Below, piece after piece: positions 24,837-34,317 of a DNA stretch of 41,472 nucleotides (the stretch's first letter is position 1; every line of letters starts with the position of its first letter). The translations under genes and the position numbers were made by a program. The notes under the pieces were generated by a model. The model was not told where the DNA came from. It saw only the letters and a list, made by a program, of their open reading frames with translations, and ran no database searches. This stretch comes from Bryobacterales bacterium (GTDB lineage: Bacteria; Acidobacteriota; Terriglobia; Bryobacterales; Bryobacteraceae), in NCBI GenBank assembly GCA_016789755.1, contig JAEUQG010000201.1:1-41472 (forward strand), written 5' to 3'.

Positions 24837-25973
24837 TCACCCAACGCGCCAAATTCGCACGCCAAACGGCTCAAACAATTCGCGCCGCCGCCATCCGCCC
24901 AACTTCGCCGTGACCTCCACGGGGTTCTTATCCGCATTCACCGCGATCACCATCACGCCATTGCCCGACGGCTTCGCCATCCACTCCACACCTCTATCCA
25001 GCGAATGCCCCGTATCGTGATACTCCAGTTCCAACCCCACTTTCCGCGGCGCAGCGGCCAGTTCCGCCGCCATCCCCCGCAGCTCCCGCGCCGTCGCCGC
25101 GATGCTCTCCCACAACCCCGACTCTCCAGGAGTCCGATGCAGCCCCCACCACACCAGCCCCGTCGCTCCATGCACAATCGCCTGGTACGCCATGAAGCGC
25201 GTCTCCGCCAGCGTCGGATACCGCACCATCTTCGCGTCCCGGTCCTTCTCCCGCAGCATCTCCCAGGCAAAGCCCTGCAACACCATCCACACTCCGCGTC
25301 CCGCCCCCGCCACCTGCCGCATCTTGTCCACATACGGCCCCACCTGCGAAACATAAGTGTTCAACAAATCGCCTTGCATCCCGTCCGGCCACAACGCGTA
25401 CTGCCCGCGAATCCCATGCGGAACGACCGGATACACATCCGTCGCAATCAGATCCCCGCCGGGATTGTAGCTCGCCAGCGTGCTCACCAGATTCGTCGGA
25501 GCATGATTCAAATACACCGGCCGCGACCCATCCACTGCCCGAATCAGCTTGTACGTCGCCCGGATCACCTCCGGCTTCACCCGTACCTCGCGCGGCTTGC
25601 CGTTCACGAACGACGGCTCATCCTCCGTCTCCCAAAACAATATCTCCGGCCTCTGTTTCCACGTCTCGACGAGCTTCCGAATCCGCCCCTCATCCGCTGC
25701 CGTCCGCAAAGACCCCAGTGTGGCCCACGTATGCATCCCCGCCGCCCGAGCCGCATCCAGCGTCTCCGTGCGCAACGGCCCATGCACAAAATGAAATCCC
25801 GTCTCGGCGGCGCGCTTCCATCCATCGGCGCCCTGCGGCAATTGATACAACCCCAGCGCGAAGGTCCGCACGCCGTTCCGCACCAGCATTCCATCGGCAT
25901 CCACCTTCACCGCCGGCGGAGCCCCCATGCCCAGGCCCACGCCCGCTGCCGCAAGAAACGTTCGTCGCCGCAT
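24837..25973 (-). CDS. Putative Tat-exported TIM-barrel glycosidase-like protein
   Basis: A 378-residue protein beginning MRRRTFLAAAGVGLGMGAPP, a Tat-type signal. The body resembles a (beta/alpha)8 glycoside hydrolase: FALGLYQLPQGADGWKRA, EILFWETEDEPSF (possible acid/base Glu in EDEP), SRPVYLNHAP, LIATDVYPVV, MVLQGFAWEM and VWWGLHRTPGESGLW. Then comes a small C-terminal beta domain (VMVIAVNADKNPVEVTAKLG). I cannot assign a CAZy family. The ATG at 25973 has an AGGGAAA site that overlaps the upstream stop and is only 5 nt from it, so it is cotranslated with the large GH106-like gene. The longer frame to 26213 is a shadow of that gene. Confidence 0.75.
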   Translation of the reverse strand: MRRRTFLAAAGVGLGMGAPPAVKVDADGMLVRNGVRTFALGLYQLPQGADGWKRAAETGFHFVHGPLRTETLDAARAAGMHTWATLGSLRTAADEGRIRKLVETWKQRPEILFWETEDEPSFVNGKPREVRVKPEVIRATYKLIRAVDGSRPVYLNHAPTNLVSTLASYNPGGDLIATDVYPVVPHGIRGQYALWPDGMQGDLLNTYVSQVGPYVDKMRQVAGAGRGVWMVLQGFAWEMLREKDRDAKMVRYPTLAETRFMAYQAIVHGATGLVWWGLHRTPGESGLWESIAATARELRGMAAELAAAPRKVGLELEYHDTGHSLDRGVEWMAKPSGNGVMVIAVNADKNPVEVTAKLGGWRRRELFEPFGVRIWRVG

Positions 25974-25978
25974 TTTCC

Positions 25979-28900
25979 CTATTCCAGCACCAATCGCCCG
26001 TCGCCGTTCTTCACCACCCGGAACGGATGCCACACCACCGTGCTGCGCCCCGCGGTATCCACCGTCGCCGCGCGCACTTTGTAATTCCCCGCACGCGTTA
26101 CCGCAAACGTCACCTCCGCCGTGCCGCCCGCCTCCTCCAACTCCACTCGCGGCTTCAACCTCTCCGGCAGCAACGGCACTTGATCCTCCACCTCCGGACC
26201 ATGCACTTCCCAAGCCACCAGCGCATTGCGATACACGCCGTCGCTGTCGGTGCCAAACGTATAGAACACCTTCGATGCCGTCTCCTCCACCCGCCCCTTC
26301 GCCGTCACCGCTAGCCCCGTCCCATCCACCGCCGCCGACAACGTCACCGTCAGCCGCGGAGGCAGCGCCTTCCCCTCCCGCCGCTCCACCTTCCCATCTT
26401 CATGAACACGCACCACTGTCGCATATCCCGACAAATCCAACCCCTGCAAATCCCACAGCAAGTCGAATGATTCTCCGCTCCGGAACAACCGTTCCACCTC
26501 CGCGAAGAAGCGGCTCATCACCGTCCGATAGCTCACCCGCCGCGCATTGATCCGCTCCAGATGCAGTTCATTGATCCCCCACAGATTCCCCTTCCCCGTC
26601 TGCACATGTCCCAAATCGTAGCCCGGCGGCAGCAGCACCGCCGCCCGCGCCGCCTTCCGCAACGCCTGCCAATCCCCGCGCGGATGCGCCCGCGCATGAT
26701 CCCGCAAATGCCGCGCCAGCCCCAACACCTCTCCGAACGGCACGCACGCCAACTGGTAGTTGTCCCAAAAGAAAAACCGCGTCGCCCCCAAATCATAGGC
26801 ATGCGTCAGCCAGAACGGAGCATCGCTACGGTCCACAGCCCCGTAAATGCTCACCCCCCACTGCTTAGCCGTGACGCGCGCCGCGCCGCGCAAAAACCCA
26901 AACAGAATCGAAGTCAGCGCCTTCGGATCGTCCGGCGGAAACTGCACTCCATACGTCATGTCGATCTCCGGCAGCGTGCGCCGCGCCCCAATCCGGCCCG
27001 GCGGCTCGAACACGAACGCCTCGGGCACACCCGCTTCCTGCGATAGCTGATAGGCCGCCGTACTCACCATCGTCTCCCACGTGTACAGGTTCTGCTGCGC
27101 GAAATTCATATCCCCCACATCCACGTCCGCCCGTGCCCGCAAGCTCTTCATCAACGCCCACGGCGGCCCCGCCTCCAGCGCATGCCCGAAGTGTCCGCCA
27201 AACTCCTCCAGCATGACCTGCGGCGACAGCGCCTTGCGATACGCCGCATCCTTCGCCAGCCGCGGCCGCACCACATGATCCCGAGTCCCCACCGCCGGCT
27301 CATCCAGGAACAACGCCGGCCCGATGTAGTTCGCCCTGTACAGAATCTCCGGATACGGAGACTCCTTCAATCCACCCCAGAAGTACAACCCCAATTCATC
27401 GGCCCATTGCCACTGCGCGTCATTCACCCGCACCACCGTGATCCCCGCCTCTTTCATCGTGCGGTAATCCTCCCGCGCCAGCGGAACCAATTCGTAATCC
27501 GACCCGTCCCAACGCCGCGTCTCGTCTTTCTGTTTCGTGTTGCTCGCCTGCCCGATGTACAAATCCGGCCGCAATTCCACCATTTCCACATCCGAAGGAA
27601 CCGCTACCTCACCCGCCGCCACGCTCTCCCGCCGGTAATCATGCCCTAAGTAGTGCAACGTCTCCGGCAGCGCCGTCACCGGCAATCGCAACTGCTCCCA
27701 CCCGCCATGCGACGGCATCACCGCCGCCCGTGTTCGCGCGTCACGATACTCCCGCGCCCGCCGCATCCGCGCATCCTGAAAAAGATAGCGCTTCACATTA
27801 CCCCGCGATGGCTCGCCCTCGCTCTGCATCCATAGCGTGTAGCGCTCGCCATTCTGCTTCACCGCCGCCAACTGCGTCCACCGCAGGCCTGCTTCCACCA
27901 CTCCCGCCGTCACCGTCAACTCCCCCACCGCCGACGCCTTCCCCCCACCCGTCCCAATCAGCCGGTACCGCGCCGCCATCGGACGGCTCTCGCCCATCTC
28001 GAAAGCATCGAACAATCCGAAATCATCCAGATCGTACTTGCTCCCCGCCGGCTGTGCCTCAGGCGCGAACCGCATCATATGCGGCCCGGCAAAACCCTTG
28101 CGCACATTCCCATGATGCGGCCCATAGACATTCTTCAACGATCCATGAACCCGCACCTCCACTTCGTTCACGCCCTTCCGCAACAGCTTCGACACATCCA
28201 GTTCATACGGCTGCCAGGCAATTACGCCCGCATCCAAGCCATTCACCCTCACCTCCGCCACCGTGCCGAACCATCGCCCCAGCCTCACCGCATAGGCCCG
28301 CGAAACATCTTCCACGGCAAAACTTCGCCGGTAAGACACCACCTCGCCATACAACGGCAATCCCTGCTGCTTCCAGCTCCCTACTCCCATCTTCCCCGCC
28401 GCCGTCAACCGCCACCCGGCCGCAGCCGGCTCCACACCGAACTCCCCCCGCAGAATCACCGGCTCCAACTCCGCAAATACCGACATCGGATTCGCCGTCA
28501 CGCTCACCACGTTCCGCCCCGCCTTCACATGCTTGCCGATCGCATAGACCGCAAACTCGCGATCCGTCCACCACACGCCCGGCAGCGGTTCCAACGCCAC
28601 TCCATTGATCCGCACCTTGAAAATCGACGGCCGCTCCACCACCGCCTGCAGCGATGCCATATCCACCCCCGCGCCCGCCTCAAACGCAAACGAAGCCGTA
28701 AACCCCGACCCCGCCGGAAACTTGTCGCGCTCCACAATCTTCGATTGAAACTGCACCGCCGTATGCCACGGATTGCCCTCGGCAAATCCATAGTGGCGGA
28801 ACACCTCATCGCTCGCCTTGAAGAAATACACCCCGCGCAGTTCCTTCCCCCCAAACGCCACATCGCAGTAATCCAGCTTCAGCGTGTTCGGCGAAAGCCT

Positions 28901-30937
28901 CCGCACATCCATCTCCCCCACCGCCCGAGCCTGCCCTTGCGGCGCCGCGGCCTTCTCCACCGCCCGCGAACTCTTCCCTCGAAACAGCAGCAGACTCCCG
29001 CCCGGCGCCAGCCGGAACTCCGCCCCGTGCCGCGTCACCTCTCCCTGAAACGCGTTCAACTCCTCCAACACTCCATCGCCCTTCACCCGTCCCCCGGCTT
29101 CTTTCTCCAGACTCGGATTGGCCGCAAACAACACCTCACCGTCCGCAACCACCCGCCGCATCAGATAGAACTCGCCGCTCAGAGTCTCCACCGGAACAGC
29201 CGGAAATAGCGCCGCATCGAACCCCGCCGCCCGCCGCCACTGCGCTGCATACTTCGCCGCCATCTCCCGCACCGCATTCGATTCCGCTCCATCCACTCGA
29301 GAAGGCGGATCCACAAACGACAACACCTTCCCACCTCCACGCAGATACGCCTCCAGCAACTTCGCCGTCGGCGCATCCAGGTTCTCCGTCCCCGGCGGCA
29401 GCACAACCAACGAGTACGTCCGCTCTCCCACCGCAAACCCCGCGCCCTTCACCGATCCGTGCGTTTTCACAATGTTCTCGCAAGCCAGGTCGTAACCCAC
29501 GTGCGCCTTCGACAAAGCCGTCACGAACTGCTGAAAACTCTCCCCCAATTCCATCAGCCGCTTGTCCGCGCCAGGCACAGCCGCATAAGACCACGCCGAT
29601 GTCGTCGGCTCCAGCACCAGCACGTCGTTTACTTCCCGCCCCGCGCTCAACGCCAGCGACAGCCGCTCGAAGTACCGCCCCAGTACGCCATACTGCCCCC
29701 ACCACGACGCATGATAGGAAAACGATTGCGGATAGTCGTACTTCCTCACCCCCACCATCGTTTGAAACGACAAATGCTGATTGAGAAAGTTCACCCCCAA
29801 CGCGTACTGCCAGTCCCCCAGCCGCTTCATGTCCTCCAATCGCAAACTCCATCCGCCGCCGCCGTACGTCTCGCTCAGCGCCCGCCGCCGCCCCAACTGA
29901 TTCGCCACGCTCGCCAGTTCTTTCACCGCGCGCACATTGCCGAACTGCGCATTTACCCCTTCCGCCCACTGGTTGAACAGCATGTCGATCCCCGGCATCT
30001 GGTGCCACGCATACATCGCCATGCTGTCCGCCCCGTGCCGCGGATTCGGCCATTCATGCTCCCAATAGTGCCCCGTCCACGTCAGCTTCTTCTTCTCCGT
30101 GTAGCCGTACCACGGCTTCGACCACCGCTCCACGAATAACTCCAGCAACAACCCGTAATAGTTGTGCCGCACCTTCCGCCAATCGCCCGTCTGCTCCCAC
30201 AACGACAGCAAATGCGGACGCAAATCGTAACCCCAGCGCTTCTCGAACTGCTCGAACAGATCCGGAGTCCATCGCATCGACTTCGCCACCGGCGGGCTGA
30301 TATCCGGCTCATCCGTGAATATGCCCGGCACGCGCTTGCCGAACTCGGCGCCGATCGCCCGCTCGTATCCCTTCATCGTCGTCTCGATGAATGTCTCCGT
30401 CACGCCCGGCTTGATCAAATCGACATAAGGGAACCCCGCCGTCCACGCCCGCACCGGATGCCCTACACGCTCAAAGCAATTCTCTCCCTGCCGCACCGCA
30501 CAGTCCGCGCTTTCCCCCGCCCGCAAACGCCGCAACACCAGCCCTTGCCCCTGGTTGTACGTCTCCGGATGCGCCGCCGTCACATTCCCGCCGGCAAACC
30601 CGCTCGGATACGAGTTCTCATCGTATAGCCACACATGCATCCCGCGCCGCGCCCCGCCGTCCACCGTGTAGCGCACCAGCTTGAACCACTCTTCTGTCAA
30701 ATACGGAGTAATCAACCCCGGCCGCGGATGTATGAACAGCCCGCGCACCCGCTGCCCGTTCAAATCGTCTAGCATGCGGTCAATCGCCGCTTCCGTCACC
30801 GCTCCGTTCCACACCAGCAGCGGCGCGCTCGAAAACTCCACCGGCGGATCCCGAAACAGCCTCTTCATCGCCGCCCCGCTGTCCGGAGGAGCAGCCATCG
30901 CCACAGTAGCGAGGAAGAGCACTAGCAGACGCATCAC
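25979..30937 (-). CDS. GH106-like alpha-L-rhamnosidase fused to a second glycosidase-like module
   Basis: A 1652-residue secreted enzyme. The signal peptide MMRLLVLFLATVAMAAPP is followed by a GH106-like module (about 20-980): FIHPRPGLITPYLTEEWF, VWLYDENSYPSGFAGGNV (about 110), GIFTDEPDISPP (about 210), HYWEHEWPNPRHGADSMAMY and a galactose-binding-like domain near 880-950. Known GH106 members are alpha-L-rhamnosidases of about 1000-1100 residues. The remaining 650 residues are an extra module: a linker and beta region (about 1000-1110), then TIM-barrel-like segments DYRTMKEAGITVVRVNDAQW, PALFLDEPAVGTRD (about 1212) and ATRFFFWDNYQLA (about 1389), ending in a beta-sandwich. It overlaps the isomerase stop by 4 nt. 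Substrate specificity is inferred. Confidence 0.82.
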   Translation of the reverse strand: MMRLLVLFLATVAMAAPPDSGAAMKRLFRDPPVEFSSAPLLVWNGAVTEAAIDRMLDDLNGQRVRGLFIHPRPGLITPYLTEEWFKLVRYTVDGGARRGMHVWLYDENSYPSGFAGGNVTAAHPETYNQGQGLVLRRLRAGESADCAVRQGENCFERVGHPVRAWTAGFPYVDLIKPGVTETFIETTMKGYERAIGAEFGKRVPGIFTDEPDISPPVAKSMRWTPDLFEQFEKRWGYDLRPHLLSLWEQTGDWRKVRHNYYGLLLELFVERWSKPWYGYTEKKKLTWTGHYWEHEWPNPRHGADSMAMYAWHQMPGIDMLFNQWAEGVNAQFGNVRAVKELASVANQLGRRRALSETYGGGGWSLRLEDMKRLGDWQYALGVNFLNQHLSFQTMVGVRKYDYPQSFSYHASWWGQYGVLGRYFERLSLALSAGREVNDVLVLEPTTSAWSYAAVPGADKRLMELGESFQQFVTALSKAHVGYDLACENIVKTHGSVKGAGFAVGERTYSLVVLPPGTENLDAPTAKLLEAYLRGGGKVLSFVDPPSRVDGAESNAVREMAAKYAAQWRRAAGFDAALFPAVPVETLSGEFYLMRRVVADGEVLFAANPSLEKEAGGRVKGDGVLEELNAFQGEVTRHGAEFRLAPGGSLLLFRGKSSRAVEKAAAPQGQARAVGEMDVRRLSPNTLKLDYCDVAFGGKELRGVYFFKASDEVFRHYGFAEGNPWHTAVQFQSKIVERDKFPAGSGFTASFAFEAGAGVDMASLQAVVERPSIFKVRINGVALEPLPGVWWTDREFAVYAIGKHVKAGRNVVSVTANPMSVFAELEPVILRGEFGVEPAAAGWRLTAAGKMGVGSWKQQGLPLYGEVVSYRRSFAVEDVSRAYAVRLGRWFGTVAEVRVNGLDAGVIAWQPYELDVSKLLRKGVNEVEVRVHGSLKNVYGPHHGNVRKGFAGPHMMRFAPEAQPAGSKYDLDDFGLFDAFEMGESRPMAARYRLIGTGGGKASAVGELTVTAGVVEAGLRWTQLAAVKQNGERYTLWMQSEGEPSRGNVKRYLFQDARMRRAREYRDARTRAAVMPSHGGWEQLRLPVTALPETLHYLGHDYRRESVAAGEVAVPSDVEMVELRPDLYIGQASNTKQKDETRRWDGSDYELVPLAREDYRTMKEAGITVVRVNDAQWQWADELGLYFWGGLKESPYPEILYRANYIGPALFLDEPAVGTRDHVVRPRLAKDAAYRKALSPQVMLEEFGGHFGHALEAGPPWALMKSLRARADVDVGDMNFAQQNLYTWETMVSTAAYQLSQEAGVPEAFVFEPPGRIGARRTLPEIDMTYGVQFPPDDPKALTSILFGFLRGAARVTAKQWGVSIYGAVDRSDAPFWLTHAYDLGATRFFFWDNYQLACVPFGEVLGLARHLRDHARAHPRGDWQALRKAARAAVLLPPGYDLGHVQTGKGNLWGINELHLERINARRVSYRTVMSRFFAEVERLFRSGESFDLLWDLQGLDLSGYATVVRVHEDGKVERREGKALPPRLTVTLSAAVDGTGLAVTAKGRVEETASKVFYTFGTDSDGVYRNALVAWEVHGPEVEDQVPLLPERLKPRVELEEAGGTAEVTFAVTRAGNYKVRAATVDTAGRSTVVWHPFRVVKNGDGRLVLE

Positions 30938-32340
30938 GTCACCTCGATCAAAGGAATCCCCATCAACTCACTCACCTTCCGCAACGCGCCCCGCACATGT
31001 CCAATCCCCAGCGCGCAATGATGCGTCGGCCCCTCTTCGCACCATGCATTCACAAATTCCCGCACCCCTTTCCCAAACCGCAGCCTCGAGTTCGTATTCC
31101 CAATCCGCATCACCGGTCCCTCAACCGACTCCCCTTCCGCCGCAATCATCTTCAGCGATCCGTCCGCCGTCTGCGTCACCCCCAGAATCGTCACCGGCCC
31201 GTGCTTCACGTGAAATTCCACGCTCACTCCGCTCCCCCGTTTCCCGTGATACAGCCCCAACCCGCGCAGCACCGGCTTCCGCGCGCTGATCGCCAGATGC
31301 CCCGGACCGTCGTGCCCCATCAGCACAAACTCTTCCTGCAGATCCATCGCGTAGAACTCAGTGAACGATCCCCCCGCGCCCAGTCTGTCCAAAACAAACA
31401 TCGCCACGCATGTTTTCAGATCCCCCTCCCCGCTCGCCGGCACGCCGCGCGCCGTCAACAGCGAGTTCCCCAGAATCATCCCCGCCCCCAACTGCTCGTA
31501 CCGGTTCCCGTCCAGCCCGCGATAATAATACGTGAGCCCCTGCAAATCGAACCGCTCCACCAGCCGGTCCAACCCCGCCGCCACCTTCGCCGCCCAATCT
31601 AAACCATCCTCTGAAACATTCTCGAACGTAAATGTTTCCCTCGCCTTCGCCCGCTTCTCCGCCGCTTCTTCGTCCGTAACCTCGTCCACGCACGCATCCA
31701 GATCGCACATCTCCAACACTTCGATATGCGCCCCCGTCTGCGCCGTCACCATCGTGAAATCGGAGTACATATCCAGCATCCCCGGATACGTATGTCCCAG
31801 AAACCCGATCCGGCTCGACCGCAATGACCGCACCACCGCCGCCGCCTTCACCCACTCTTCGATTTCTCCCCATGCCGCCGCATCGTCGCGCAATGTCCCC
31901 GACACCACCCGGAACCGGACCCGCGCCCGCGCGAACGCATTCGAGATCTCCGGCACGCTGCACGTCGAACAGTTCGCCAGCCACTCCCCCGTGTCCGTGT
32001 TCTCGTAATCGAGCGCCGCCGATGGCTGCAGATTCAGCACCAGCACCGGCACATGCGCATGCTGCACAATCGGCAACACCTGCGACGAAGTGGCGTACGT
32101 CCCCACGTAACACACCAGCAGATCCAGTCCCGCCCCCGCCAGCCGCTCCCCTGCCGCCCGCGCCGCCGGAGCCGTATCCACCAACCCCGCTGAAACCACC
32201 TCCGCACCCATCGCCGTCAGCCGCGCTTCCACTTCGCGCTGATAGCCCTCCAGACGTTCCTTCAAACCGGGAAACTGCGGCCAGTACGCCGCCAGGCCAA
32301 TCCCGAAAGTGCCGATCCTGCCGGGCCGAGTTACGGACAT
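30934..32340 (-). CDS. L-arabinose/L-fucose-type sugar isomerase
   Basis: A 468-residue cytoplasmic protein of the L-fucose/L-arabinose isomerase superfamily, closest in appearance to AraA-like proteins. Visible segments are LLVCYVGTYATSSQVLPIVQ, SRIGFLGHTYPGMLDMYSDF, LTYYYRGLDGNRYEQLGAGM, TARGVPASGEGDLKTCVAMF with a likely metal-site Glu, and FTEFYAMDLQEEFVLMGHDG with conserved Glu and His. The last, MRIGNTNSRLRFG, is also typical. It would convert an aldose released by the downstream glycosidases to the ketose. Whether the sugar is L-arabinose, L-rhamnose or L-fucose is not decidable. The start at 32340 follows GAAAGCGA. The gene lies 27 nt after the small secreted protein and overlaps the GH106-like gene as ATGA. 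Confidence 0.85.
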   Translation of the reverse strand: MSVTRPGRIGTFGIGLAAYWPQFPGLKERLEGYQREVEARLTAMGAEVVSAGLVDTAPAARAAGERLAGAGLDLLVCYVGTYATSSQVLPIVQHAHVPVLVLNLQPSAALDYENTDTGEWLANCSTCSVPEISNAFARARVRFRVVSGTLRDDAAAWGEIEEWVKAAAVVRSLRSSRIGFLGHTYPGMLDMYSDFTMVTAQTGAHIEVLEMCDLDACVDEVTDEEAAEKRAKARETFTFENVSEDGLDWAAKVAAGLDRLVERFDLQGLTYYYRGLDGNRYEQLGAGMILGNSLLTARGVPASGEGDLKTCVAMFVLDRLGAGGSFTEFYAMDLQEEFVLMGHDGPGHLAISARKPVLRGLGLYHGKRGSGVSVEFHVKHGPVTILGVTQTADGSLKMIAAEGESVEGPVMRIGNTNSRLRFGKGVREFVNAWCEEGPTHHCALGIGHVRGALRKVSELMGIPLIEVT

Positions 32341-32367
32341 TTCGCTTTCGATTCTAGCCGAAAGCGT

Positions 32368-32820
32368 CTACTGGCAGGAAACTCTCTTGTACGGAAAATC
32401 CTGGTGCTTCTCTTTCCCCTTCTCCACGCCTTCAATCCGCGCGAACAACCCGCCCTCCACTTTGCGGTAGATGATCCGTTGCGGAAAATCATGCCCCGGG
32501 TTCTCGAATACCACCTCTGCGTCCGAAATCCGCAACACCGCAAACGGCGTCGCCCCCTTCGTCCCCACGTGCGCGAAATACGTGATCTTCCCCCCGTCCA
32601 CCGCAATCCGCAAAAACTCGTTGAAAACTGTCTTCCCGTTCCGCACCGTCCGCCCCACTCCCAACATCGTCTCCCCCGCCGGCTTCGTCCACATCTCCTC
32701 GATCGAAAACGTCCCCGCCGCATTCCGCATCTCCCAACATCCCGCAATCCATCCCAGCGATTCGACGTTAGTTTCCGCCCACGCCATTGGCGCCAGTAAC
32801 AACAGCAGCATCTTCTTCAT
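32368..32820 (-). CDS. Small secreted DUF6265-like protein
   Basis: A 150-residue protein with signal peptide MKKMLLLLLAPMAWAE. The body opens with VESLGWIAGCWEMRNAAGTF and continues SIEEMWTKPAGETMLGVGRT, FNEFLRIAVDGGKITYFAHV and NPGHDFPQRIIYRKVEGGLF. This looks like the lipocalin-like DUF6265 fold, a calycin beta-barrel of unknown role. The frame is open upstream to 32925, but the ATG at 32820 is right because it gives the signal peptide. The gene lies 5 nt after the AraC gene, in the same transcript. No ligand can be proposed from sequence. Confidence 0.78.
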   Translation of the reverse strand: MKKMLLLLLAPMAWAETNVESLGWIAGCWEMRNAAGTFSIEEMWTKPAGETMLGVGRTVRNGKTVFNEFLRIAVDGGKITYFAHVGTKGATPFAVLRISDAEVVFENPGHDFPQRIIYRKVEGGLFARIEGVEKGKEKHQDFPYKRVSCQ

Positions 32821-32825
32821 GAAGA

Positions 32826-33548
32826 TCAGCCTACTCCCTCCGCCTCCGCCCCGTCTTGGAAAAAAAGGACATTCGATTGGTCCCGTAGCCACCCCGCCGG
32901 AGTCACCCCCGCAAACTCTCTCCAATCCCGTATCAAATGCGCCTGATCGTAGTAGCCGCAGGCCAGCGCCACATCCGCCTGCGGCAAGCGCCCCATCACC
33001 TGCAAAGACCGTTGAAACCGCGCAATCCGCGCAAACAACTTCGGCGGGATCCCCACCGCCGCTTCAAACCGCCGTCGATATTGCCGCGCGCTCAAACCCC
33101 GCGAAGGCATCGCACTCTCCGGCCGCAGTGCCAGCAGCATCCGCTCCAACGCCTCTACCCTGTCCCGCTCATTGCCCAGCCGCTCATGCAACCGCCGCGC
33201 CGTCCCCGCCCACACATCCTCCAGAGACACGATTCTCCCGGCCACTTCCTGCTGTGGAAACTTCAGAAACGCCGCGCATCCGCCCGCCTCGAATCGTATC
33301 CCCAACACATCGCATTCCCGCGAAGGCTCCAACACCACCGGCCCCCACACCTGCCCCGCCAGCAACATTCGCGCCTGCCGCCGCCCCTCGTGCCGGAACG
33401 GCTCCGCGAAATGAAACACCATCTCCATTGACCCATCGGGAAATACCCGCTGCGCCGCCGGCACTGCCTCCATCCGCCCCGCCAGCGTCCAATAACACCG
33501 TATATAAGGGCGCAACGCGGCACACGGCGCCACTTCCCGATACTGCAT
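32826..33548 (-). CDS. AraC-family transcriptional regulator
   Basis: A 240-residue regulator. The N-terminal half (about 1-130) resembles the DUF6597-type sensor of AraC proteins: MQYREVAPCAALRPYIRCYW, then RVFPDGSMEMVFHFAEPF and CDVLGIRFEAGGCAAFLKFP. The C-terminal AraC DNA-binding domain shows LSARQYRRRFEAAVGIPPKL, ARIARFQRSLQVM and VALACGYYDQAHLIRDWREF, with two helix-turn-helix motifs. The ATG at 33548 is preferred because the start of homology follows it at once. The upstream extension lies inside the Anbu gene. The gap to the Anbu stop is only 8 nt. A role in controlling the downstream glycan genes is a guess from position. Confidence 0.92.
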   Translation of the reverse strand: MQYREVAPCAALRPYIRCYWTLAGRMEAVPAAQRVFPDGSMEMVFHFAEPFRHEGRRQARMLLAGQVWGPVVLEPSRECDVLGIRFEAGGCAAFLKFPQQEVAGRIVSLEDVWAGTARRLHERLGNERDRVEALERMLLALRPESAMPSRGLSARQYRRRFEAAVGIPPKLFARIARFQRSLQVMGRLPQADVALACGYYDQAHLIRDWREFAGVTPAGWLRDQSNVLFFQDGAEAEGVG

Positions 33549-33556
33549 AGCGCACC

Positions 33557-34297
33557 CTACGGAGGCTCGCCTTGCGCCAGCTTCGAGAATGCCGCCTCCA
33601 CTTTTTCCGTCGGCAACTCCTGTACCGATTTCCTCAGCCGATCCTGCCACCACGTCGAAATCTCGCGCAAGTCCGGTTCGTGATAGCGATGCTCAATCAC
33701 CTGAAACGACCCCTTCGGATACAGCATCACATCGATCGGAAAATCCACGTCCGCCGCGCACACCCGCGACGAATCGAACGACAGAATCCCCAGCTTGAAC
33801 GCATACTGCAACGAATCGTAATAATGCAGCGACCGCGCTAAGATCGGCTTCCCGTATCCCGAATTGCCGATGATCTCATACGGGGTCTCCGTCGCCACCT
33901 CCACCCAATTCCCCTCCGGATACACCAGAAACAATTTGTGCGTCCGGTCGAACCCGCATTGCCCGCCGATGATCGCGTGCAGATTGAACCGCAACCCCGA
34001 TTCCGCAAGCATCGCCTTGTCTTCCTTCGCCACCTTGCGGATCTCCCCCGCAAATACATCCACCGCGCGGAACAGCCGGTCGAACGGCTTCTCCCGCATC
34101 GCCAGAATCTCCTCGAAATTCGCGATCACTTTGTCGCGCACGCTCCGCAACCCCGATGTCATCACGAACATCGCTTGCGTATCCGTCTGATGCACCCACG
34201 TCTTCTTGCTGATCCGTGTCTCGTGCCCGGTCAGCACCCGCGTATCCGCGATGGCGATCAGCCCCTCTTCAACCTGGATTCCGAGGCAATATGTCAT
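33557..34297 (-). CDS. Anbu-type proteasome-like peptidase
   Basis: A 246-residue protein of the Anbu (ancestral beta subunit, T1 peptidase) family, cytoplasmic. After Met removal the sequence starts TYCLGIQVEEGLIAIADTR, giving the catalytic Thr1 and Asp17 of proteasome beta subunits. The lysine pair in TRISKKTWVHQ (positions 30-31) is near the expected Lys33. FVMTSGLRSVRDKVI, IIGGQCGFDRTHKLFLVYPE and GNSGYGKPILARSL follow in family order. No propeptide precedes Thr1. The usual operon partners, an alpha-E protein and a circularly permuted ATP-grasp enzyme, are immediately upstream (20 nt gap to alpha-E). The normal transglutaminase partner is not seen here. The peptide substrate is unknown. 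Confidence 0.93.
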   Translation of the reverse strand: MTYCLGIQVEEGLIAIADTRVLTGHETRISKKTWVHQTDTQAMFVMTSGLRSVRDKVIANFEEILAMREKPFDRLFRAVDVFAGEIRKVAKEDKAMLAESGLRFNLHAIIGGQCGFDRTHKLFLVYPEGNWVEVATETPYEIIGNSGYGKPILARSLHYYDSLQYAFKLGILSFDSSRVCAADVDFPIDVMLYPKGSFQVIEHRYHEPDLREISTWWQDRLRKSVQELPTEKVEAAFSKLAQGEPP

Positions 34298-34317
34298 AAT
34301 TTCCCGAACCCGCTCTC

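Noticed and set aside
28079..29209. 376-codon plus-strand frame
   Set aside because: Antisense to the GH106-like gene; composition is Arg/His/Pro-rich and no start signal is present.
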